A stretch of 52,550 nucleotides of DNA from DYMC01 sp035406705 (GTDB lineage Bacteria > Verrucomicrobiota > Lentisphaeria > Victivallales > GWF2-50-93), in assembly GCA_964426675.1 (NCBI GenBank), contig CAYRRM010000019.1, forward strand, positions 1 through 52,550, written 5' to 3'. The translations under genes and the position numbers were made by a program. Positions 36,718 through 43,815 of this stretch are shown in pieces; position 1 is the stretch's first letter, and each line of letters opens with the position of its first letter. Under the pieces are notes generated by a model that did no database searches, was not told the origin of the DNA, and worked only from the letters and a program-made list of their open reading frames with translations.

Positions 36718-37203
36718 TTATTCTTCAGGGAGCAATACAGTGATGGAATCAATCCATGGACTTGGTTTGTCACTTTTCTCGAATTTCTTCAGGAATATTC
36801 CGCTCCATTCCGCATCGGTTTCAACGGGAATATCAATATTGACAAAAGTATTATTCTCAGCATCTTCCGGTATTTCGATTTTTTTTATAAATTTCTGACC
36901 TTCGAGATTGATATAGACTGCGAATATCGCAGGAGAATTACCGTCATGAAAAACCCGAAGACGAATAGTGGATTTGCCGTCCGGAGTCGGGATTCCCAAC
37001 CAGTAGGAAACAAATCCCCATTGGTTCATTGATCCTTTGACTCTGGCGACTTTACCTTCTTCTGCCCCCTTTACTTCCTTGATTTCCATCTTGTTTTTTT
37101 CGTTTGTTGGATTTTCAGCTTGTACCTTTTGGTGCACTTGATTTCCGGCATTGGCGAAAATCGCCAAAAGCAATGCGATTACATACATGGTTGATTTTTT
37201 CAT
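36718..37203 (-). CDS. Small secreted protein of unknown function
   Basis: This 161-residue protein has a signal peptide (cleavage near IFANA, about 19) and a beta-rich C-terminal domain (about 55-160) with alternating strands such as GKSTIRLRVFHDG and IFAVYINLEG that suggest a jelly-roll, possibly carbohydrate-binding. I cannot name a family. It is the last gene of the GntR-pseudopilin-GH5 cassette, 128 bp after the GH5-like gene. AAGGA lies about ten bases before the ATG. It carries two of the GCGA-NNN-TCGC palindromes, unlike the three genes before it, and its base composition is less G+C rich than theirs. Confidence 0.65.
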   Translation of the reverse strand: MKKSTMYVIALLLAIFANAGNQVHQKVQAENPTNEKNKMEIKEVKGAEEGKVARVKGSMNQWGFVSYWLGIPTPDGKSTIRLRVFHDGNSPAIFAVYINLEGQKFIKKIEIPEDAENNTFVNIDIPVETDAEWSGIFLKKFEKSDKPSPWIDSITVLLPEE

Positions 37204-37331
37204 TTTATTTTTTCCTTATCTTTCGTTAAAATTGTTTTTTTTTGAATTACAAACATATTTCCAAGGCACCAAGTCATTTCAGTTTCAGCGTTTTAAGTGA
37301 ATGTTAGAAAGATGGAGCGGAAACTCCCATC

Positions 37332-39371
37332 TTATTTAAGTTCAATTTTACATTCAAACCAGTCTTTTACCGGGATTATGACTGCGCCATCGTTTTGCTG
37401 TTCTAGCGGGATTGTGTTACCGGCATTCCTATGAGGGCGGGTAATTTTCGCATGCCATTTTTTTCCACCAGTCTTCAGTCCTTTGATTGTGATAGTTCCC
37501 TTATCGGTATCCTGCCACTTTTTATCCAGGGTGGTCCGGCTAATCAAAATTTCTTCTGTGTCTTTTAGTGACTTCCCGTCATTAGTGATCATGATGATGG
37601 TGGCGAAACAGTCGGTTTCGCTGAACTGCAAGTGGTCAAGAGTGATTTTATCCGGAGTATTGAGATTACCGGCAAAAGCTTCAGCAAAAGGAGTTTTTAC
37701 GGTCAGATGTTTTTTGTTCGTATCTTTGATAATCTCTTTTGTATCTGAAATCAATATATCCGGAGTTACGGTATGCAGTAGTTCCCAGGTTTTATCTCCT
37801 TCAGGCGGTTTTGAGAATACTTTCTGCAAAGCATGAATATTCTGCCAGCCTGGCTGATATTCGGTTATCCCCTGGATCAATGCGTAATAACTAGCGGGAA
37901 TATAATCTCCATAGACGTAGAGATTTTTCGGAACAACGCTCTTTTTGACCAATCCTCGTCGGAAAATGGCGCTGCAGGTACGAAAATGATCCAGCATCAT
38001 CTCATCGGAGATCATATCACCGAGATGTGCCTGGCGATCAGGTTTGTTGGACCAGCCGTCTTTCCCGACGACGCGTCCTCCGTGGTTCCAGGCAAACCAT
38101 ATTATTCCGGACCAATTATTGAAGCTTCCGTAGGCAGCCAGTGCCAGTGGCAACATGGCGCGTTCCCGGCGTTGTTCCTCTGTTTTATCTCCCCATTCAC
38201 AGTAATTGACTTCGCCTAGGATGTAGGGTTTTCCGGCCAGTCGGGATTTGCTTGTTGCAATCAGGAAATCTTCTTTGCTTTCTACAACACGAGGTTCACA
38301 GTAAAGGTGATCTTCAATATAGCCGGCGGTGTCCCAGTGAAATTTTGCGGCAGCTTCTCCGCGCCAAAGATTGGAAAAGGAAATCGGACCCTTAAACCCG
38401 GTATCACGGATGACTTTAGTTATGCGGTTAAGATAATCTTCCTGGAGTTTTCGAAAGAATTCGCCCCGGCATTTCCGTTGGGAAGTGGTTTTTGTCTGGA
38501 AAAGATCACATTCCTTGACCCCTTTCTCTTTGGTGAATTTCTGCCATTTGTCATTAAGTATTTTTTGCCAGTATTCGGGGAATTTGTTGTTGCAGATCAC
38601 GGCATAATCCAATGAAAACTCATTGATGACTTCAATAGTCAGCAGTTGCGGATCAGCAGCATATTTTGTTTTGGTGTAGGGATTGACATGATTCAGCAGT
38701 TTCTTGGCAAATTCCTCATTGATCCTAGCGGCGCGTTCATCGACCATCGGCAGCATTTTCTTGACATCGTGTGATTTTTGCCAATGCCAGCTGTTAAGTT
38801 CTTTTACAGCTTCCGACCAAGATTTATTGTCCTTATCTCCTTGATCAAGGATTTTTACGTCTTCTGGGAGGTAATGTCTGCTGTTGCCGATGGCAATCAT
38901 CATGTAAATACCTTTTTTACGCAGGCACGAATTTAGGTAATCAAACCGGTCTAGCGCTTGCGGGTCGAAGGTCAGGGAATCGTTTTTATAATCAACCAAG
39001 CAGCCGCTGACCATGTCCGGGTTCCAATCTTTGCTGATGCGCAACATATGGTGGTGGCGGACGCAGTTGATGCCCAGACTTGCAAGATTTGCAGCGGTCT
39101 TTTCGGCTACGTCATGCTCCGGGAAAAGGACTACCAAGTTAACCCCCCATAACCTCATGATATTACCGTCGTGATCAATAAAATCAGACTCTTTAACCAT
39201 TAGGGGTTGAATTATTTCAGCAACTTTTTTCTCCATTTTGGTTTGGGTAGGGAGGTTGGTGGACATTTTAGTTTTCTGTTTTCTTTGAGAGGGTGACGAA
39301 ATTTTATTGCTGCACCCACTAAAAAAAACCGTGATTATCAGACAAAGGCATAAGGGAATTGTCTTATTCAT
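37332..39371 (-). CDS. GH5-like glycoside hydrolase lipoprotein
   Basis: This 679-residue enzyme has a lipoprotein signal (lipobox FSGC, Cys20), so it would be anchored to a membrane, probably the outer one. The TIM barrel starts at MRLWGVNLVVL. The expected acid/base is Glu251 in IEVINEF and the nucleophile Glu387 in LGEVNYC, the same NYC motif as in the larger enzyme at 9.7-13.0 kb, so the two belong to one subfamily. A beta domain follows after about 560. GGAGGG six bases before the ATG is a strong start. It lies 25 bp after the pseudopilin gene. Its codons are visibly richer in G+C than the chromosomal surroundings. Confidence 0.8.
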   Translation of the reverse strand: MNKTIPLCLCLIITVFFSGCSNKISSPSQRKQKTKMSTNLPTQTKMEKKVAEIIQPLMVKESDFIDHDGNIMRLWGVNLVVLFPEHDVAEKTAANLASLGINCVRHHHMLRISKDWNPDMVSGCLVDYKNDSLTFDPQALDRFDYLNSCLRKKGIYMMIAIGNSRHYLPEDVKILDQGDKDNKSWSEAVKELNSWHWQKSHDVKKMLPMVDERAARINEEFAKKLLNHVNPYTKTKYAADPQLLTIEVINEFSLDYAVICNNKFPEYWQKILNDKWQKFTKEKGVKECDLFQTKTTSQRKCRGEFFRKLQEDYLNRITKVIRDTGFKGPISFSNLWRGEAAAKFHWDTAGYIEDHLYCEPRVVESKEDFLIATSKSRLAGKPYILGEVNYCEWGDKTEEQRRERAMLPLALAAYGSFNNWSGIIWFAWNHGGRVVGKDGWSNKPDRQAHLGDMISDEMMLDHFRTCSAIFRRGLVKKSVVPKNLYVYGDYIPASYYALIQGITEYQPGWQNIHALQKVFSKPPEGDKTWELLHTVTPDILISDTKEIIKDTNKKHLTVKTPFAEAFAGNLNTPDKITLDHLQFSETDCFATIIMITNDGKSLKDTEEILISRTTLDKKWQDTDKGTITIKGLKTGGKKWHAKITRPHRNAGNTIPLEQQNDGAVIIPVKDWFECKIELK

Positions 39372-39396
39372 ATCGATCCCTCCGGTTAGAGGAAAA

Positions 39397-40164
39397 TTAA
39401 TATTGAGTATCTACGTAAGTTCTGAACCATGAGCCAGACCATCCAGCTACTCCAGGAATATTCGTGATCATCCTGGCCGAACCATCCAGGAAGACAACTT
39501 GATATCCCCGTTTATGATACCTTCTGATATATTGATCATTGTTCCATACCGTTGATGTAGGATTATCTGCCGCCATACCAAGTCCAGGCCCTTGACTGAG
39601 ACGGTACGGACCGTAATTGTCGTTTGTTATTCGCCAGAAATAATCAGTACGCGTGTCTGCAGGATTATCTACATCAATATCCCGATCATATTGCAAAGGA
39701 GTCCCCCATTGGGAATTTTGTGGTTTTGCGGAAGGACAGTCAAAAATCCGGCTGGTCTTCAAATAGCCGTTTCTCATGGTGACCCCGATGCTATTCCAGC
39801 CTTCCCAGAGATTTTTGCTACTCTTATATATCATATATTTATCTGCGGTTGCATCTTCATACCAAGTCCATCCGTTCCAATCCTGCATATAAAGAATGGT
39901 TATGGTTCCCATTTGTTTTAAATTACTCAGACAGATGGCTTGTCTGGCTACTTCTCTAGCTTTTGCCAGTGCCGGAAAGAGCATGGCGGCAAGAATTGCG
40001 ATGATAGCCATGACCACGAGCAATTCAATCAAGGTAAACTTGATTTTGTTTGCTCGAGAATACTTGAAACTTAAAACTTGAAACTTGTGGAAAATGAATT
40101 TTGTCTTAACCCTGGTTATAAAAGACAATTTGATGAGGGTAAATTTTTTATTTTTCATGAGCAT
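39397..40164 (-). CDS. Pseudopilin with a duplicated prepilin motif
   Basis: This 255-residue pseudopilin has two copies of the prepilin signal: a degraded one near the start (KKFTLIKLSF, Glu at +5 replaced by Lys) and, about 40 residues on, an intact one (IKFTLIELLVV) leading into the hydrophobic helix. Between them the DNA carries a 7-bp tandem repeat. The C-terminal domain ends with YHKRGYQVVFLDGSA, the His...DG signature. ATG 40164 is chosen because AAGGAG lies six bases upstream, inside the 3' end of the GntR gene, which it overlaps by ten bases; it is therefore coupled to the regulator. No internal start codon lies just before the second motif, so the long leader must be translated. Confidence 0.83.
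   Translation of the reverse strand: MLMKNKKFTLIKLSFITRVKTKFIFHKFQVLSFKYSRANKIKFTLIELLVVMAIIAILAAMLFPALAKAREVARQAICLSNLKQMGTITILYMQDWNGWTWYEDATADKYMIYKSSKNLWEGWNSIGVTMRNGYLKTSRIFDCPSAKPQNSQWGTPLQYDRDIDVDNPADTRTDYFWRITNDNYGPYRLSQGPGLGMAADNPTSTVWNNDQYIRRYHKRGYQVVFLDGSARMITNIPGVAGWSGSWFRTYVDTQY
40062..40089. repeat. Seven-base tandem repeat inside the pseudopilin leader
   Basis: Four consecutive units on the plus strand: ACTTGAA, ACTTAAA, ACTTGAA, ACTTGTG. They encode part of the linker between the two prepilin motifs. Because seven is not a multiple of three, gain or loss of a unit would put the start codon and the functional prepilin helix in different frames. Confidence 0.6.
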
Positions 40165-41249
40165 CCGCAACTCCTTCTGATTATAAGTTCAGGTTTCAGC
40201 AGGATCTTTTTCCCGCCGGTTGATTTGGAGATCTTACCGTCTTTGATATCCAATAACAATTTTGCAGCGTGGAATCCAAGGTCTTTTATCGGCTGGGAGA
40301 CGGCGGTTAAGGTTGGATGATTAAACTGTGAGATGATTGGAAAATCGTTGTAAGAGACAAAAGCGATGTCTTCGGGAATACGTTTTTTTCTTTGATGCAG
40401 ACAGTTTATGATACCAATAGTCGCCAATGATCCGAAATTCATTACTGCATCAAAATCAAGTTTATTTAGCAGTTCTGCCATCAGTTCGTAGCCAGGGGTT
40501 TCTTCACTCTCAGCCTGATCATAAAGCAGCTTTTTATCCAGATTCAGATTATTTTCCTGTAATGCTTTTTTATATCCGTTAATCACATTATCCGTGTAGA
40601 AATGCCTTTGTGAATTGCTTAAAACCAGGATACGCTTGCGGCCGTGTTTTATCAGATGAGATGTTGCCAGATAACCACCCAACTCGTGGTCTACATCCAC
40701 AGAAAATAACCCGGTATCCATCGGACTATTCCCAATATTTACTAGGGGAATACCATATTTTTTGATCTGACGGGAATCGTGTTCAGTAATTTTGTAATTC
40801 ATGAATATGGCCCCTTCCTGAAGAAAACTTCGCCACTGATTGTCCTGTAGCACTTTCGCAAAAGACTCGGTCTGCGAGATTGGTGAGAGGCCCAGGCGGA
40901 TCGATTTTCCGGCCAGATATTGGTTAATCCCGTTGAGAATCTGCCCGAAAAAAGGATCCTCAGGATTAGAGTCAGGGCTATTGGGGTAAACTAAATTAAT
41001 ATTCAGGGTCCGGGTGACTTTCTGGGGACCGGTGAACGTTCCTTTGCCCTGAATACGATGAATCAGATTATCTTTGACCAGCAAATCCAGTCCCCTGCGG
41101 ACGGTAACCAAGCTTATACCCAGTTTTTGTGCCAACCGGTCTTCCGGAATCAATTGATCTCCCGGTTTTAAGATTTGGCTATCAATGAGATCTTTTATGT
41201 ATTTTCTGACCTGTTCCGTCTTGGATTGAACTCGAAATTCTTGAAACAT
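40155..41249 (-). CDS. GntR-family regulator with LacI-type ligand domain (AraR-like)
   Basis: This 364-residue regulator has an N-terminal GntR winged helix (about 8-75, with ISLVTVRRGLDLL) and a C-terminal periplasmic-binding-protein-like domain of the LacI type (about 82-360, ending PELIIRRSCGC). This is the AraR-type arrangement, in which a sugar releases the repressor. It is the first gene of the island cassette and overlaps the pseudopilin gene. AAAGGA lies about ten bases before the ATG. An inverted repeat overlapping its promoter may be its own operator. The gene is somewhat richer in G+C than the flanks, as are the next two. Confidence 0.92.
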   Translation of the reverse strand: MFQEFRVQSKTEQVRKYIKDLIDSQILKPGDQLIPEDRLAQKLGISLVTVRRGLDLLVKDNLIHRIQGKGTFTGPQKVTRTLNINLVYPNSPDSNPEDPFFGQILNGINQYLAGKSIRLGLSPISQTESFAKVLQDNQWRSFLQEGAIFMNYKITEHDSRQIKKYGIPLVNIGNSPMDTGLFSVDVDHELGGYLATSHLIKHGRKRILVLSNSQRHFYTDNVINGYKKALQENNLNLDKKLLYDQAESEETPGYELMAELLNKLDFDAVMNFGSLATIGIINCLHQRKKRIPEDIAFVSYNDFPIISQFNHPTLTAVSQPIKDLGFHAAKLLLDIKDGKISKSTGGKKILLKPELIIRRSCGCS

Positions 41250-41271
41250 GATAACAAGTCCTTTTATATTC

Positions 41272-41305
41272 CTATTATATTATAACCAAAATAATAGCTT
41301 GTCAA
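41272..41305 (-). promoter_or_regulatory. Promoter and candidate operator of the GntR cassette
   Basis: On the minus strand TTGACA (41300-41305) and TAATAT (41277-41282, spacer 17) or the overlapping TATAAT (41279-41284, spacer 15) form a promoter. A perfect inverted repeat CTATTAT (41272-41278) and ATAATAG (41291-41297) spans the -10 and spacer, so a bound regulator would block polymerase. The promoter shares the CTTGAC...TTATAATATA layout with that of the LacI operon near 14.95 kb. Confidence 0.5.
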
Positions 41306-41712
41306 GTGAACAAAAAGAAATTTTGATATTTTTTTCTTAACTCACTGATAATCAATATGATATTTTTAAATTTTTTTCTGTTTTTTTTACTTGCTTTGGC
41401 TTTGAATGTAAAAAAAAATATATATAACCGATAATAATTTTTAATTTCATAATGCCGTATTGTATGAAATAAAAGTCAAGTTAAAAATGGAAAAGATGCA
41501 GGATTTTCTTTGGGAAATGCCATCCTGCCCAACTTTCAGGGCAGATTGGAAAGATTTTCAGAAAATCGTGAGGAACTCATATAAAAAAAGCAGAATTTCA
41601 CCCTCTCCGCAAATAGACTATTTCACAAAATTTCAAGCTTGACCTTTGCTATAGCAATCGAATAAAAGTATTTCCAAATATTAACAGTTGGATTTAATCA
41701 TAAAAAAGTATT
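41306..41712. other. Gene-free stretch with overlapping inverted repeats
   Basis: No convincing gene is seen. Three inverted repeats lie in a row: GCAGGAT (41498-41504) with ATCCTGC (41522-41528); CTGCCC (41525-41530) with GGGCAG (41539-41544), which shares bases with the first; and GATTTTC-A-GAAAATC (41553-41567). The first two are mutually exclusive. A 60-codon frame over this region (41460-41642) follows the repeats and looks accidental. Confidence 0.35.
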
Positions 41713-41961
41713 TTGATCCCAATAGTAATTATATTTCTTTTCTTTCCTTCCTCATTATTAGGATTTCCTCCTCCTGTGTTTAATTGTCTTGATCCCTATA
41801 AAGAAAATAAAAATCAATATTATGACGATTCTATTTTCGTGGGTATTCCCGTAAAGGGCAGTTGGATCCTTTGTGATACTCCAGCAATAGCAATAGGAAT
41901 GCCTGCAAACGCAATATTTGTTACGCCAATAAATGATATTCAATATTGGTTTTTATGCTAA
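41713..41961 (+). CDS. Small hydrophobic protein, uncertain
   Basis: An 82-codon frame with a TTG start and no clear ribosome binding site encodes a hydrophobic N-terminal segment (about 3-18) and a C-terminal part with YDDSIFVGIPVKGSW and CDTPAIAIGMPANAIF. The latter loosely resembles YceK/DUF1375-type small lipoproteins (a dlP-x-S-x-x-x-D-T-x-L-L-P pattern), but the match is weak. It may be a decayed or 5'-truncated gene in the island. I would not rely on it. Confidence 0.3.
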   Translation: MIPIVIIFLFFPSSLLGFPPPVFNCLDPYKENKNQYYDDSIFVGIPVKGSWILCDTPAIAIGMPANAIFVTPINDIQYWFLC

Positions 41962-42125
41962 CCTATCTTGAGTAGTTTTGATTTTCCTGAAGAATTTCTT
42001 CCCCTATAGAGCATTTCATTTCGCAAAAATTCTTCCCTCTGAAAAGTTTTCAAAAGTGAGTGTAGTGGAGAAAAGCCTCCCTTTGCCTCCATTGAAATTT
42101 TCTTCTCCATTCTCAAATTAATCGT

Positions 42126-42930
42126 ATGTATTTAAAAATAAACAGAAAGATTTTGGGCGGAATCGATTACGACTACTGGATCCGGTATGGAGTCAGTGAG
42201 GACGACCAATGGTCCTCGCCAGCGAGTCGTCGCGAGCGTAGGGAAACTCTTTGGCAGAGACGACGAGGAAAAAATCGGCTGGTTGTGGATCGGTGAGATC
42301 CTTTCCGGGATAGAAAGAGCCAAGATGCCGAACATGTTCGAGCCCGCTAACGCTGAAACGCCGGACTTGGCTCTCGTGGACTTGCATTCCGTCCGCGTGG
42401 AAAGGATGAGAAGATTCGGGGACGTGTTTATTGCTCTCTGCGTGTGGAGAAAATATTCGACACTATTGCCGAATATGGCCGTGATGAGTACAACAAACTC
42501 TCGCATCTCGCATGCGTTCTCGTCATCGAAAGCCTACAAACGATTCTCCGAACTGAAGCTTGCGCACGCTTGGTATGGCAAGATGCGAATCGAAAGAAGC
42601 ATGAAAGATATACATGCATCTGAACCAGAGTGAAAGCTCGTTCCGAACCTACAAGATGGATTTTGGCATAAGACTAATATTTCACCAGAGAACTGAAGGA
42701 GTCCGAGCCCACAATTCGTCTAGTTCCTTGCACTCTCCTTGTGGGGAGCACTTGAAATGTGGATGAACTCGAAGGGACTGGGAACTTGCGTCAGAAAACT
42801 TTTAGATAAAATGAAAGGAGTGATGTTCTTGACGAAGTCAAGGACAGAAACCCAGCAAGGCTTAGACTTGTCGAAACGCCGTAAAAACACCTTTCGGAAC
42901 TACTTGACAAAAGCCCCAGGCAACCATTAG
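42126..42930 (+). pseudogene. Decayed IS1634-family transposase gene
   Basis: The frame opens as MYLKINRKILGGIDYDYWI, shifts, and continues at 42187 as ESVRTTNGPRQRVVASVGKL, the typical IS1634 N-terminus (Y-x-x-LV-ESYRT-x-G-x-x-R-QRVVA-x-LG). Then comes DLHSVRVERMRRFGDVFIALCVW, cut here to its DLxxVRVER-RxFGDV core. Further stops and shifts follow, the catalytic DDE core is missing, and the end (42745-42930) resembles the family's C-terminal FLAL...LLDKM...LSKRRKNTF region. So it is an internally deleted relic. It is G+C richer than the surroundings. A perfect hairpin CCCCC-TTCA-GGGGG follows at 42990-43003. I could not fix terminal inverted repeats. Confidence 0.75.
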
Positions 42931-43042
42931 ACTACCGAACAAAGCAAAAAACATAAAAATGTAATGGAGAAAAGTGTTTTTTTCAGATACCCCCTTCAGG
43001 GGGAAAGGGCTTTTTACCCCCCCTGTAACTGCGCAACTCGGG

Positions 43043-43336
43043 CTAATTTTTAAATAACAAATAACTATTTTTCCTAAAAAAAATTGGTATTTAGGTTGAA
43101 AACGGAAGTGGCATCTGTTTTCCCTCCGATGCTGGGGGATGTCGCATTTTGCTGTAGAATTTTCTGAAAACTCGCGGAGGGATCTTCGCCCATCTGGCTT
43201 TTTGACTTAACTGCGCGGAATAGAAGAAGTTCCAGTTCAGAAAACAATTTGGTGAATGCGCGATTTTTCTTTCTCTCTTTTTTTATAGCGACATTATGAT
43301 GTAGTGACAACTCTAACTGCACCGTATAGGATAAAT
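43043..43336. repeat. Long direct repeat, copy B (right border of island)
   Basis: Second copy of the 293-bp repeat found at 36232-36523, same orientation. It includes the 15 bases that form the end of the receiver-kinase gene in copy A. The promoter-like TTGTCA (43305-43310) and TATAAA (43282-43287), spaced by 17 on the minus strand, and the CCCTCCG/CGGAGGG stem are both kept. Most differences between copies are transitions. From here to 43487 there is no gene. Confidence 0.85.
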
Positions 43337-43487
43337 ATTTTAACAGGGTTAATCTGATATTTTTCACGAAGGTAATTTTTACAAGTAAGCCATCAAAATG
43401 CAACTGTAGTAACTATTTCAAGCGTTTTATCCGCAAAGTATTTGTGATGCTATGGAGAGCACTTAATAACCCCCCTACCCCAAGAAC

Positions 43488-43525
43488 AAAAAAAAGCCCT
43501 GCAGGATTATTTCTCTCTGAAGGGC
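43488..43525 (-). terminator. Intrinsic terminator after rpsS
   Basis: On the minus strand the stem GCCCTTCAG with CTGCAGGGC (one mismatch, 43517-43525 with 43496-43504) is followed directly by eight T (43488-43495). This is a strong Rho-independent terminator 12 bp beyond the rpsS stop codon, and closes the ribosomal transcript here. Confidence 0.9.
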
Positions 43526-43536
43526 AACTATACTTT

Positions 43537-43815
43537 TTAGATTACTGTTTTTCCGCTTATTACCCCGTGCTGTCTGAACTGACGAGTTGGAGCGAATTCA
43601 CCGAGTCTATGTCCTACCATATTTTCTGTGATATAGACATTTATGAATGTTTTTCCATTATGGACGTTGAAGGTATGCCCAACAAATTCAGGAATAATCA
43701 TGGACCTTCTGGACCATGTTTTGATGGGTTTTTTCTGCCCAGTTTTATTTAATTTTTCAATTTTTTCGAGCAAATGTTGATCTACGAAAGGTCCTTTTTT
43801 TATGGATCTAGCCAT
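43537..43815 (-). CDS. rpsS: 30S ribosomal protein S19
   Basis: This 92-residue protein binds the head of 16S rRNA with S13. Normal length; typical start MARSIKKGPFVD and WSRRSMIIPEFVGHTF core, ending HGVISGKTVI. Its start codon overlaps the rplB stop (TAATG). In nearly all bacteria rplV and rpsC follow; here it is the last gene before a terminator and the accessory island. Confidence 0.97.
   Translation of the reverse strand: MARSIKKGPFVDQHLLEKIEKLNKTGQKKPIKTWSRRSMIIPEFVGHTFNVHNGKTFINVYITENMVGHRLGEFAPTRQFRQHGVISGKTVI

Larger units (their letters stand above)
1723..37164. repeat. Dispersed palindrome GCGA-NNN-TCGC, eleven exact copies
   Basis: Exact copies start at 1723, 3010, 19573, 25012, 25372, 29541, 29670, 30162, 30707, 36920 and 37154. 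Most extend to TGCGAAWWTCGCA (13 bases). All lie in coding sequence. None was found in 4.7-18.6 kb or 37.2-52.5 kb. One-mismatch relatives occur, for example near 8014, 30770 and 50507. Confidence 0.8.

Noticed and set aside
41460..41642. 60-codon plus-strand frame
   Set aside because: It runs through three inverted repeats and has no ribosome binding site.
42061..42974. TGTAGTGGAGAAAAG and TGTAATGGAGAAAAG as ends of the IS1634 relic
   Set aside because: They are direct, not inverted, and the distance to the gene is uneven; a partly inverted match near 42110 is too weak to define an end.
43074..43403. 109-codon minus-strand frame over repeat copy B
   Set aside because: Copy A breaks the same frame by an indel between the two halves, and differences between copies do not favour silent changes; it looks like a chance frame in a repeat.
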